From: a virus
Reading direction: 5' to 3' (one strand)
Length of the DNA: 34,280 nucleotides
IMG/VR virus record: IMGVR_UViG_3300043803_000504
Location: 1 to 34,280 of that record
The position numbers and the translations under genes are program-made. Position 1 is the stretch's first letter. The number at the start of each line of letters is the position of its first letter. This document shows, piece after piece, positions 23,113 to 29,344 of this stretch. The notes below the pieces were generated by a model, which was not told where the DNA came from, made no database searches, and worked only from the letters and a program-made list of their open reading frames with translations.

Positions 23113-23681
23113 AGATATAGCCTTGCAAGCGTAGATCCGACCTGTACCACCCTGCTGTACAGGTTGGAGGCCCACTTGTACCATGGGATACGTTCCTCGT
23201 AGCCGTAGTAGTCGTGGATGAAGATTGCGGCGTCTCGCTTCATGGCCTTCGCTTGGATGGTGGCAAGCACCGCGCCACGGCAGATGCCGTCAACAAAATA
23301 TATGTCTGACTCGAAGACCTTAGTATATTTTAGGCCGGGGTCGATGTATCGTGCCGCGAAGCACGGGTTCTCCTCGAATGGAACCCCGTAACCGTAGAAC
23401 CGCTTGTCCACCATCGGAGGCTCGTAGCAGTAGGTGAAGTTGTTCAGCACGGCTTCGGGCAACTCCGATTCGCCAACGGCTTTAGATACGTTGTCGTACC
23501 AGTCGGGGTTGTGTTCAATTGACACCAGCTTGCCGGTGTTAAAGTACGGCAGGAACATCAAGGTCGATCCGCCGCTGCCCCATTCTGTCATCTGCGTTTC
23601 GGGGTCGGCTGCCATTGTCTCGGCCATGAAGTTCTTGAAGAACTCGATCTCATCAGGATCGAGGCGTGGTTCCAGTTTCAT
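23109..23681 (-). CDS. Class I SAM methyltransferase-like protein
   Basis: 190 residues from ATG 23681 (MKLEPRLDPDEIEFFKNF), chosen because GGAGG lies five bases upstream. TEWGSGGSTLMFLPYF resembles the SAM-binding (D/E)xGxGxS loop and LVSIEHNPDWYDNV the next acidic strand of class I methyltransferases; DIYFVDG and AAIFIHDYYG fit later strands. The substrate is unknown; such proteins in phages may modify glycans or small molecules, and no DNA methyltransferase motif (DPPY/NPPY) was seen. It is the first gene after an intrinsic terminator whose run of Ts ends beside the SD. Confidence 0.6.
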   Translation of the reverse strand: MKLEPRLDPDEIEFFKNFMAETMAADPETQMTEWGSGGSTLMFLPYFNTGKLVSIEHNPDWYDNVSKAVGESELPEAVLNNFTYCYEPPMVDKRFYGYGVPFEENPCFAARYIDPGLKYTKVFESDIYFVDGICRGAVLATIQAKAMKRDAAIFIHDYYGYEERIPWYKWASNLYSRVVQVGSTLARLYL

Positions 23682-23690
23682 ATCTTCCTC

Positions 23691-23725
23691 CAAAATAAAA
23701 GCCCGCCGTCACGTTATGGGCGGGC
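23691..23725 (-). terminator. Intrinsic terminator abutting the methyltransferase SD
   Basis: On the minus strand GCCCGCC and GGCGGGC form a 7-bp GC stem around an 11-base loop, followed by TTTTATTTTG. The GGAGG of the downstream gene begins in the base after the T tract. On the plus strand no T run follows, so it acts on minus-strand transcription. Confidence 0.75.
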
Positions 23726-23864
23726 AGCGCCTCAGATTGCGGGGCTCCACACAGAATCAACTACCACTATAGCCTCTCCTGTTCTTCCACTGAGGTCGTA
23801 TCGGGGTGCCGGTCGCGGGAGAAAGGAGGAAACCCCACCGGCTCTGCCGTTCGGCAGCTAGTCG
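23726..23864 (-). other. Non-coding gap between SSB-like and methyltransferase genes with inverted repeats
   Basis: Besides the terminator, this 139-base segment holds CTGCC-GAAC-GGCAG (a 5-bp stem with 4-base loop, 23844-23857) and a GCCGGT...ACCGGC pair (23810-23842 region). A TATAGT hexamer occurs on the minus strand near 23767-23772 without a convincing -35 box. No ORF with a ribosome site and no tRNA fold was found. Confidence 0.4.
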
Positions 23865-24125
23865 TTAGAACGGGACTTCGTCATCCATCCCGGCGTTTGC
23901 TGCTGCCTTTGGGCGCGTGGCTGTGCCACCAGCCTCCTTGCGCTTGACAAGGCCGGAGAGGAACTTCTCTCCTCCGTTCTTAGGTGCCGTACTCCAAGCA
24001 CTGATCCAGTATTCGACGTTGTTATCGTCGGTAAAGGTGCCGTTGAAGTCCGGGTCCTTCTTGCCGTCTCGCTTTCGGTTATTCCGGAACAGCGTGAAGC
24101 GGTTCCTGTTGTCGTAATCAGCCAT
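23865..24125 (-). CDS. SSB-like protein with acidic DDEVPF tip
   Basis: 86 residues from ATG 24125, preceded by AAGGAGG with six-base spacing. MADYDNRNRFTLFRNNRKRDGKKDPDFNG, then DDNNVEYWISAWST and GGEKFLSGLVKRK: a small beta barrel-like pattern rich in aromatic and basic residues. It ends MDDEVPF, like the acidic DDxxPF tail of single-stranded DNA-binding proteins that recruits partners. It shares an operon with ERF and the exonuclease. Assignment as an SSB is inferred from tail and context; an unrelated small ssDNA-coating or DUF736-type protein is possible. Confidence 0.55.
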   Translation of the reverse strand: MADYDNRNRFTLFRNNRKRDGKKDPDFNGTFTDDNNVEYWISAWSTAPKNGGEKFLSGLVKRKEAGGTATRPKAAANAGMDDEVPF

Positions 24126-24438
24126 CTTGGCCTCCTTCGAGTTCAAGTTTCCGGGCAGAAAACGCTGCCCTTATCCGTTCAAAAACATCCGGCTTCACCT
24201 TCTTGGCCCAATCAAGCAGATTGACGTTGGCCTTCCAGTAGTCCACCAGATGATCCGTCGAGCGCGGCACGATCAGGGCGGCAATCATAAGGCCCGACCA
24301 TGCGTCCCAATCGAATCCCGAATCAGAGGGTGATACCTCCCGTCTCGCTTGAAGGTCCACCTCTACCTTGGGATTGTCCACCGGCACTGTTACCACCGGA
24401 GTATCCCCGACCATTGGTATTCGTCGCCGCGTTGCCAT
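24118..24438 (-). CDS. Small conserved phage protein between ERF and SSB-like genes
   Basis: 106 residues from ATG 24438, preceded by GAGGAGG. That site lies inside the ERF codons for EEDDDG, and the overlap with ERF is 116 bases; a GTG at 24360 after AAGG would give an 80-residue form with much less overlap. The conserved-looking part is SGFDWDAWSGLMIAALIVPRSTDH, then DYWKANVNLLDWAKKVKPDVFERIRAAFSARK, all helical. No function recognised. Overlaps the SSB-like start by 8 bases. Confidence 0.55.
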   Translation of the reverse strand: MATRRRIPMVGDTPVVTVPVDNPKVEVDLQARREVSPSDSGFDWDAWSGLMIAALIVPRSTDHLVDYWKANVNLLDWAKKVKPDVFERIRAAFSARKLELEGGQDG

Positions 24439-24784
24439 CGTCGTCCTCCTCACTTGCGATACCAGCAATGGCGCTCAGCGTGTAGCGCCGGGCATACGAG
24501 ATTGCAGATCCGATTGACTGCATCTTCGACGTGTCCGGCGGCAGGGGGAAGTTCCAGATAATCTCCGAGCCAGACGAGTGTATGACCCGCGTCTCAAGTG
24601 TAAACCCGCCGACGAGATCGCTTGTCGGGGCTTGGATGATTGAGAGGCCGTGCTTGTTAAACACGGGGATGATCGCATCACGCACAGCCGCAAGATCCGC
24701 GTACTTGCTGCGAAAATGCGGGTTGATCTTGTTCATCGTGACGTTCTGGCACTCAGCCTGTGCTTTCGCCAGTGCTGTCGCCAA
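24323..24784 (-). CDS. erf: ERF-family single-strand annealing protein
   Basis: 153 residues from TTG 24784 with AGGA five bases upstream, reading (M)ATALAKAQAECQN. The ERF core follows: NPHFRSKYADLAAVRDAIIP, KHGLSIIQAP, TRVIHSSGSEI, then MQSIGSAISYARRYTLSAIAGI and EEDDDGNAA. The Gly/Ser/Gln-rich tail is typical. ERF proteins anneal complementary single strands during phage recombination. An ATG at 24934 is open in frame but lies 182 bases inside the exonuclease gene, whose conserved Cys-rich end it would overlap, and has no SD; I prefer the TTG. Works with the upstream exonuclease. Confidence 0.85.
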   Translation of the reverse strand: MATALAKAQAECQNVTMNKINPHFRSKYADLAAVRDAIIPVFNKHGLSIIQAPTSDLVGGFTLETRVIHSSGSEIIWNFPLPPDTSKMQSIGSAISYARRYTLSAIAGIASEEDDDGNAATNTNGRGYSGGNSAGGQSQGRGGPSSETGGITL

Positions 24785-25664
24785 GCTCTTCCTGCCATTG
24801 CCTGCACCACATTGACACGAGGCAGTAATTTCCTTTGCAACGTATTGCTGAACCGGGTCTGTGTTCGACAGAGTGTCCAGATCCACATTCTCCAGCGGCA
24901 CGTAAGGCTTCGTTTGCTTCGACTTCGCTGTCATATAGCTTTACGGCGCTCTTGCGCCCCTCCTTCATGAGAGCCCATGATTCGCCACGAACCCAGCGCT
25001 CCTGATCCGTACAATATGCGACCGGCTCACCCGTGTCAACAGCTTTTTGTGCCGCCTGATGCAGCCCGACGCGCTCGGTGATATATGCCTCTTGCCCCTC
25101 CGGGGTCCACACCGGGATGTCAACCATCACGATCTGAGACTGCGGATAGTCTGCCTTGATTTCGGCTTGCTTGCGTTGCCAATCCCGCAGGATTGCGACA
25201 ATCTTGAGGCTGGTTACATTGCGGCCATGGGACTTGCCAGCCAGATAGGCATAACAGTTAAGTTGTTGTTCCCATTCAGGTTTATCGCTCAAGACTGAGT
25301 AGACGGAGGTGACCTTATAATCTCTAATGGCCCATGTTCCGTCATAATTGTCAATCTGCAAATCCACGGCCCCAGAGATCCTCCATCCGAGAACGTCCGC
25401 GTACAGACGCTCCTCGACGATATGCCCCGGTATGTCCTTCGACCCCTTCTCGATGATCTTGTGGACCGCTGTGCCGAGCAAAGACGGCACCCTGTCGATA
25501 ACATCCGACTCTAGGTTGTCCTTGTTTAGATTTTGAAGTACAACTATCCGTGGTGGCGAGATGATTTGCGTCACCGATAGCACGGAGTCGCCTTTGTCAT
25601 ACTCGTCGTCAGCCACCGCTCGAACGATTGTCTCTGGGACGCCGTGCTTGTTTGTCAGCTTCAT
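24753..25664 (-). CDS. PD-(D/E)XK exonuclease of phage recombination module
   Basis: 303 residues from ATG 25664 (MKLTNKHGVPETIVRAVADDEYDKGDSVLSVTQI), a start I recognise from phage homologues. Motifs: GTAVHKIIE with H68, D101 in ISGAVDLQ, and D115-Y-K117 in WAIRDYKVTS, the Asp and Asp-x-Lys of the RecB/Cas4-type fold, then EQQLNCYAYL. Near the C-terminus HRPGSAIRCKGNYCLVSMWC has three Cys; a full four-Cys Fe-S set is not evident. It probably resects double-stranded ends to load the ERF protein. First gene of the minus-strand operon, only 15 bases from the divergent RusA start. Confidence 0.85.
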   Translation of the reverse strand: MKLTNKHGVPETIVRAVADDEYDKGDSVLSVTQIISPPRIVVLQNLNKDNLESDVIDRVPSLLGTAVHKIIEKGSKDIPGHIVEERLYADVLGWRISGAVDLQIDNYDGTWAIRDYKVTSVYSVLSDKPEWEQQLNCYAYLAGKSHGRNVTSLKIVAILRDWQRKQAEIKADYPQSQIVMVDIPVWTPEGQEAYITERVGLHQAAQKAVDTGEPVAYCTDQERWVRGESWALMKEGRKSAVKLYDSEVEANEALRAAGECGSGHSVEHRPGSAIRCKGNYCLVSMWCRQWQEELGDSTGESTG

Positions 25665-25672
25665 GGACGTTC

Positions 25673-25701
25673 GCAATACATGAACCTTGAAGCACCGTCA
25701 A
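25673..25701 (-). promoter_or_regulatory. Candidate sigma70-type promoter for the exonuclease operon
   Basis: On the minus strand TTGACG (25701-25696) is separated by 17 bases from TATTGC (25678-25673). The -35 matches consensus at 5 of 6 positions, the -10 at only 3 of 6. Transcription would begin within a few bases of the ATG at 25664, a near-leaderless message, which fits the absence of an SD there. It lies inside the start of the RusA gene. Confidence 0.35.
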
Positions 25702-26033
25702 CTGTTAATTTCGTTGTCCTCGGCGAACCAGCCTCGAAGGCCAACTCCCGCAGATGGACCGGCAAGTTCTTCATCAAGAGCGAGAAGGCTCTGAACTACG
25801 CCAAGGAATTCGCCAAGCAGTGTCCAGTCCTCGACCCGCTGATGGACGGGGACCTGCGCGTAAAAATCCGAATCCACTATGCTTCGAGGCGGCCCGACCT
25901 CGACGCATCGCTGATCTTCGACCTGATGCAGGAGCGCATTTACGTGAATGATCGGCAAGTCAAAGAGCAGCACCTTTACTGGGCGCTCGACAAACTCAAC
26001 CCTCGGGCAGAGATAACCGTGGAGAAGCTTTGA
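25680..26033 (+). CDS. rusA: RusA-like Holliday junction resolvase
   Basis: 117 residues from ATG 25680. NFVVLGEPASKANSRRW is the usual RusA N-terminal strand and Lys/Asn/Arg loop; RRPDLDASLIFDLMQ and IYVNDRQVKEQ provide the acidic residues (D73, D75, D91) that bind Mg in RusA. The Lys that commonly follows the DLDN motif is replaced here (I79). It cuts four-way junctions and could also cut replication or recombination intermediates before packaging. No clear SD. Its start faces the exonuclease start across 15 bases; its TGA shares one base with the next ATG. Confidence 0.85.
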   Translation: MNLEAPSTVNFVVLGEPASKANSRRWTGKFFIKSEKALNYAKEFAKQCPVLDPLMDGDLRVKIRIHYASRRPDLDASLIFDLMQERIYVNDRQVKEQHLYWALDKLNPRAEITVEKL

Positions 26034-26617
26034 TGCTCACCGAAACTCTGACTACCTCAAATGAAGAAGCCCTCCGTCAGCAGTTGGGGGAACTTACCGC
26101 CCAACTGGACGAGATCAACAAAAAGAAGCAACGGAATCGGGAAAAGGCTCGCCTCTGGTACGAGAACAACCGTGAAAAAATGAGGGCGCGCATGAGGCGG
26201 TACATGAGCGAAACCATTGAGGGCGGCAAGACCCGCTCCCAACTCTACTACGAGAAAAACCGATTCGGATCCTTCGAGAACAGGCTTGCCCTTATGCTCA
26301 CTTCTGCAAAGAATCGCTGCAAGAGCAAGGGCATCGAGTTCAATATCACGAAGGATGAAATTGCGCGGCGTGAGACATGCCCCATCAGCGGGGTCATCCT
26401 CAACTTCAGGGCCAGCAAAATCTCAGATGATTCGCCGACACTCGACCGCATCGACCCGTCAAAGGGCTATGTGCCGGGGAACGTGTGGGTGGTCTCCTAC
26501 CGGGCGAACCGCATCAAGAGCAACGCCACCTCCGAGGAACTCTTCAAGATCGCCGCTGCGGTCAAGGCGGTCGAGGATCGGCTGAAGATGGGGCTGCCAG
26601 CCTGCCATGCAGAATAG
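26033..26617 (+). CDS. HNH endonuclease, possible homing-type
   Basis: 194 residues from ATG 26033 (GGAG eight bases upstream). The first 75 residues are a basic coiled coil (REKARLWYENNREKMRARMRRYM). The nuclease region has CPISGVILNF, then SPTLDRIDPSKGYVPGNVWVVSYRANRIKSNAT (about 134-166), the D-R-x-D...GYVPGNV...S.RAN pattern of phage HNH enzymes. The DH that usually opens the HNH motif appears as DR (D138-R139). No split gene or intron is seen around it, so a free-standing endonuclease or a recombination nuclease are both possible. Confidence 0.75.
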   Translation: MLTETLTTSNEEALRQQLGELTAQLDEINKKKQRNREKARLWYENNREKMRARMRRYMSETIEGGKTRSQLYYEKNRFGSFENRLALMLTSAKNRCKSKGIEFNITKDEIARRETCPISGVILNFRASKISDDSPTLDRIDPSKGYVPGNVWVVSYRANRIKSNATSEELFKIAAAVKAVEDRLKMGLPACHAE

Positions 26618-26954
26618 TCAGAGCAGCTATGCGTTTTTGATGACGCTCCCTGACCCCACTCTTCAACCGGAGCGGGTGCTGTGGCTGCACGTCATGGCGC
26701 AGGCTGTTATTGACGCTACGTCAAGAGATCGGGAGATTCGGAAGGAGGTATCCGACTGGATCGCCCACGAAGACTTCGAGATCGTGTGCGGCATGGCTGG
26801 CCTCGATCCTGCGCATATCAGGTATGCAATTTCTGCATTGCTCAAGGATCGGAACCGCAAGCGAGCGTTTAAAAAGGCCATGGAATTCAGGTTCTTAGTG
26901 CGTACCTACGTCGAGTCACACACAGGCGATGTAGACAAGAAAAGGGGGGCTTGA
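26607..26954 (+). CDS. Small conserved phage protein, function unknown
   Basis: 115 residues from ATG 26607, overlapping the HNH gene by 11 bases; an ATG at 26640 (MTLPDPTL) is an alternative. Mostly helical: PERVLWLHVMAQAVIDATSRDREIRKEVSDWIAHEDFEIVCGMAGLDPAHIRYAISALLK. The W-I...DFE.VC..AGLDP..IR pattern occurs in small phage proteins near replication genes. A helix-turn-helix-like role can be imagined, but nothing decisive is visible. Last gene before the non-coding segment. Confidence 0.6.
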   Translation: MQNSQSSYAFLMTLPDPTLQPERVLWLHVMAQAVIDATSRDREIRKEVSDWIAHEDFEIVCGMAGLDPAHIRYAISALLKDRNRKRAFKKAMEFRFLVRTYVESHTGDVDKKRGA

Positions 26955-27155
26955 GAAAGCACCCCGCCTTGTGCTAGCCTGAAGATCTGGTCGTACCGAC
27001 GGAGAAATCACGGTGGGGTACGATCAGCCTGCCTCTACCACGGGGATCGTCCACAGAGGCAACCGCAGTCCGTAATGCAGAAGCGGGGACGGCTGGCGCG
27101 GCACATGCGCTTGGAAGTGGCTGCAAAGTCTGGCTAGGTGCCTAAGTCAGACCCC

Positions 27156-27186
27156 GAGACTCAACGACTCGTCTCAAAGGGTATAG
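27156..27186 (+). repeat. 31-base repeat, copy A (GACTC-AAC-GACTC ... AAGGGTATAG)
   Basis: Aligns without gaps to copy B at 27249-27279. Within it the pentamer GACTC is directly repeated around AAC, and it ends AAAGGGTATAG. It can also form GAGAC...GTCTC with an outer CCC...GGG pair. Confidence 0.6.
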
Positions 27187-27197
27187 TTGACCGGGCG

Positions 27198-27229
27198 GAA
27201 GAACCTTGGCAGGAATGCCGGGGTTCTTC
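27198..27229 (+). other. 14-bp hairpin with GGAA tetraloop
   Basis: GAAGAACC-TT-GGCA, loop GGAA, TGCC-GG-GGTTCTTC. Twelve Watson-Crick pairs and two G-T pairs close on a GNRA-type loop, so it would be very stable as RNA. No T run follows on either strand, so it is not a standard intrinsic terminator. It sits between repeat copies A and B. Confidence 0.65.
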
Positions 27230-27248
27230 GCCTATTGGTCCTAGCCCA

Positions 27249-27279
27249 AAGATCTAACGATCTGAACTCAAGGGTATAG
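27249..27279 (+). repeat. 31-base repeat, copy B (GATCT-AAC-GATCT ... AAGGGTATAG)
   Basis: Same length and framework as copy A, but both pentamers change together from GACTC to GATCT, while AAC between them and AAGGGTATAG after them are kept. A TAAC-loop hairpin (AGATC/GATCT) is possible here. Confidence 0.6.
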
Positions 27280-27289
27280 GAAATAGGGC

Positions 27290-27318
27290 TTGATGGTATA
27301 TCCGGTACGTGGTATGGT
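27290..27318 (+). promoter_or_regulatory. Candidate sigma70-type promoter upstream of leader ORF and primase-helicase
   Basis: TTGATG (27290-27295), a 17-base spacer and TATGGT (27313-27318); each box matches consensus at four of six positions. Transcription would start near 27325, just before AAGGAGG at 27330-27336. Confidence 0.45.
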
Positions 27319-27341
27319 TGGCGGTCTTTAAGGAGGACATG

Positions 27342-27380
27342 ATGACTACGACAACTGGAACCCCGAAGTGGGTGTGCTAG
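27342..27380 (+). CDS. Leader peptide ORF (12 aa) ahead of primase-helicase
   Basis: AAGGAGG at 27330-27336 lies five bases before ATG 27342, the only strong SD in this stretch. The ORF reads MTTTTGTPKWVC and its TAG (27378-27380) abuts the ATG of the primase-helicase, which has no SD of its own. This points to translation of the leader followed by re-initiation, so its role is likely coupling or control rather than a functional peptide. An ATG at 27339 is in the same frame but too close to the SD. Confidence 0.55.
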   Translation: MTTTTGTPKWVC

Positions 27381-29108
27381 ATGCCGTCCCCCCAAGAGGA
27401 ATGGCTGATCAATAACACCAAGGTCGGACAGCACAGATACACCTGTCCGTGGTGTTCTTCATCTCGAAAAAAGAAGCACGACACCTGCCTCTCGGTCAAC
27501 AGGGGCTACGACGCCATCATGTACAGTTGCTACCACGGCGACTGCGGGGTTGCCGGGGCTGTGTGGCTGCAAGAAACGCATAAGGGGTATGCAAAAATGG
27601 AAGAGCGGAAGCGGCTCAAGGCGGTCAACGAATACGACAGCCTTGATGAGCGGCACTATGAATTCCTGTCCTCGCGCGGCATATCCGCAGCAACGGCAGC
27701 CAAGTTCCGGCTGATCGGCGATGACTACAATGGAACCCCGGCACTCGGGTTCCCATACTTCGACAAGAAGGGCAGCCTTGATGCTATCAAGCACCGCAAA
27801 CTTGAGGGCAAGGGATTTGCTTGCACCAACGGCCCCGGCACATTCTTCGGACTGGACCGAATCAAGGTTGGCGATGACCTGATCATTGTCGAAGGAGAGA
27901 TGGATGTCCTCGCCATGGCAGAGGTTGGTGTAAACGCCATATCTGTGCCGAACGGGGCTAACCTCAAGGTCACAGAGGGTAGGATCGACCCGACGGAAGA
28001 CCGGAAGTTTAAGTTCCTTTGGGACGCGAAGGAGTATGTCGATGCCGCCAAGAGGATTGTTATTGCGACGGACGCAGATGCTCCGGGAGAAGCACTCGCT
28101 GAAGAGATTGCGCGGCGTGTTGGCAAAGAGCGCTGCTGGCGAGTCGGCTTCCCCGAAGGTTCAAAAGATTCGAACGATGTGCTTCTTAAACATGGCGCGG
28201 AAGGTCTTCGGAAAGCAGTATCCGAGCCGACCCCGTGGCCGGTCCAAGGTCTCTACGATGCCGAGCGGTTTCGGGATCTTGTATGGGAGCTATACGACAA
28301 GGGCGTAGGCAGGGGCGAGTCTACGGGCTATGAATCGGTGGATGAGCTATACACGGTAGTGCCCGGGCAGGTGACAATCGTCACGGGCATTCCTTCGAGC
28401 GGCAAGTCCGAGTTCATCGACCAGATCATGATCAACCTTTCCACATCGAAGGGTTGGAAGTTCGGCATTTGTTCTTTTGAGAACGAACCCCGTTTACATA
28501 TCGCCAAGCTCATGTCGAAGAGGTCCGGGGTTCACTTCTTTGAGGGCTACCACAGGCGCATGAACAGGGAAGAAGCCAATGCCGCATTCGACCACATCAA
28601 CAGCCATTTCTCCTTCGTACATCAGGACGACGGCAGCCTTGCTGACCTTGATAGCATTCTGGACCGGCTGCGCATTGCTATCCTTCGTTTTGGCATTCGT
28701 GGGGCTGTTATTGATCCCTACAATTTCATTAGCCGTGATAACCGGGACACGAGCGAGACGGAATGGATCTCGAACATGCTCACGAAGGTCAAGGCTTTTG
28801 CAATGGGCCATGGTGTACACATCTGGTTTGTCGCTCATCCAACGAAAATGCAGCGCGGCGCTGATGGCCGCATTCCTCCGCCCGGCGGATTTGATATTAG
28901 CGGATCAGCGGCGTGGTTTGCGAAGGCTGATTGCGGGCTTACAGTCCACCGCGAGAAGGATGCTCCGGCGGTTGCTCAAATCCATGTCTGGAAGTGCCGG
29001 TTCTCATGGGTAGGCAAGCAGGGCCAGACAAATCTGTTTTACAATGTCGGCACGACGCAGTATCAAGAGATGCAGCAAGGGCAAGAGGACGGAGGCTTCG
29101 ATATATGA
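27381..29108 (+). CDS. Bifunctional primase-helicase (T7 gp4/Twinkle type)
   Basis: 575 residues. Zinc ribbon with C22, C25, C50 and C55 (YTCPWCSS...YSCYHGDCG); TOPRIM fold with E171 (LIIVEGEMDVLAM) and D231-A-D233 (VIATDADAPGEALAEEIA); DnaB-type RecA fold with Walker A GIPSSGKS (336-343), Walker B VIDPYN around D445, HPTK near 486 and a conserved GSAAWFAKADCGLTVHR. It makes RNA primers and unwinds DNA at the phage fork. All motifs look intact. Length matches T7 gp4. ATG follows the leader TAG directly, and its TGA overlaps the next ATG by 4 bases. No polymerase gene is present in the window. Confidence 0.9.
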   Translation: MPSPQEEWLINNTKVGQHRYTCPWCSSSRKKKHDTCLSVNRGYDAIMYSCYHGDCGVAGAVWLQETHKGYAKMEERKRLKAVNEYDSLDERHYEFLSSRGISAATAAKFRLIGDDYNGTPALGFPYFDKKGSLDAIKHRKLEGKGFACTNGPGTFFGLDRIKVGDDLIIVEGEMDVLAMAEVGVNAISVPNGANLKVTEGRIDPTEDRKFKFLWDAKEYVDAAKRIVIATDADAPGEALAEEIARRVGKERCWRVGFPEGSKDSNDVLLKHGAEGLRKAVSEPTPWPVQGLYDAERFRDLVWELYDKGVGRGESTGYESVDELYTVVPGQVTIVTGIPSSGKSEFIDQIMINLSTSKGWKFGICSFENEPRLHIAKLMSKRSGVHFFEGYHRRMNREEANAAFDHINSHFSFVHQDDGSLADLDSILDRLRIAILRFGIRGAVIDPYNFISRDNRDTSETEWISNMLTKVKAFAMGHGVHIWFVAHPTKMQRGADGRIPPPGGFDISGSAAWFAKADCGLTVHREKDAPAVAQIHVWKCRFSWVGKQGQTNLFYNVGTTQYQEMQQGQEDGGFDI

Positions 29109-29341
29109 GCGACAACGTAGTCAACTTCCCCGGCATGAGCCATCCAGAGAAGGATGAGATCACGCCGGAGAAGATCATGGAGGCGGCGAAGGACAGGTAC
29201 TCAGAGCTTATCCTGATCGGGCGGACTAAGGACACGCATGTTTACGAGTGCGTGTCTACAACGGGCGTGCCCGAGACCCTGTATCACGTCACCCGCATCC
29301 AGCATCGTTTGAATGTATTCTTGGATGAGAAGCGGAACTGA
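29105..29341 (+). CDS. Small phage protein with MSDNVVNFPG start
   Basis: 78 residues from ATG 29105 in an ATGA overlap with the primase-helicase stop. MSDNVVNFPGMSHPEKDEITPEKIMEAAKDRYSELILIGRT, then DTHVYECVSTTGVPETLYHVTRIQHRLNVFLDE. The NVVNFPG start with a short alpha/beta domain is common in phage and prophage proteins of unknown role. Soluble, slightly acidic. Confidence 0.65.
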   Translation: MSDNVVNFPGMSHPEKDEITPEKIMEAAKDRYSELILIGRTKDTHVYECVSTTGVPETLYHVTRIQHRLNVFLDEKRN

Positions 29342-29344
29342 TCT

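Larger units (their letters stand above)
26955..27289 (+). other. Structured non-coding segment before primase-helicase (possible regulatory RNA or origin)
   Basis: No credible gene on either strand. Several inverted repeats were found by eye: TCGTACC...GGTACGA (7 bp), GCCTCT...AGAGGC (6 bp), GTCTG...CAGAC around TAGG-TG-CCTA, then two 31-base repeats and a 14-bp GGAA-capped hairpin. The density of pairing suggests a structured RNA or a protein-loading site such as an origin; the sequence alone does not choose between them. Confidence 0.5.

Noticed and set aside
23740-23800. tRNA-like D-arm (TATAGTGGTAGTTGA) on the minus strand
   Set aside because: No matching acceptor stem, anticodon arm or T-loop (GTTCRANNC) could be built around it.
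27156-27190. T7-type RNA polymerase promoter in repeat A
   Set aside because: Only ACGACTC matches; spacing to TATAG and the initiation GGG do not fit, and no single-subunit RNA polymerase gene is in the window.
26955-27289. Group I intron
   Set aside because: AAGGGTATAG slightly resembles the P7 region, but no complete core pairing was found and neighbouring genes are not split.
27174-27434. 86-residue minus-strand open frame across the non-coding segment
   Set aside because: No SD, unusual composition, runs antisense into the zinc ribbon of the primase-helicase.
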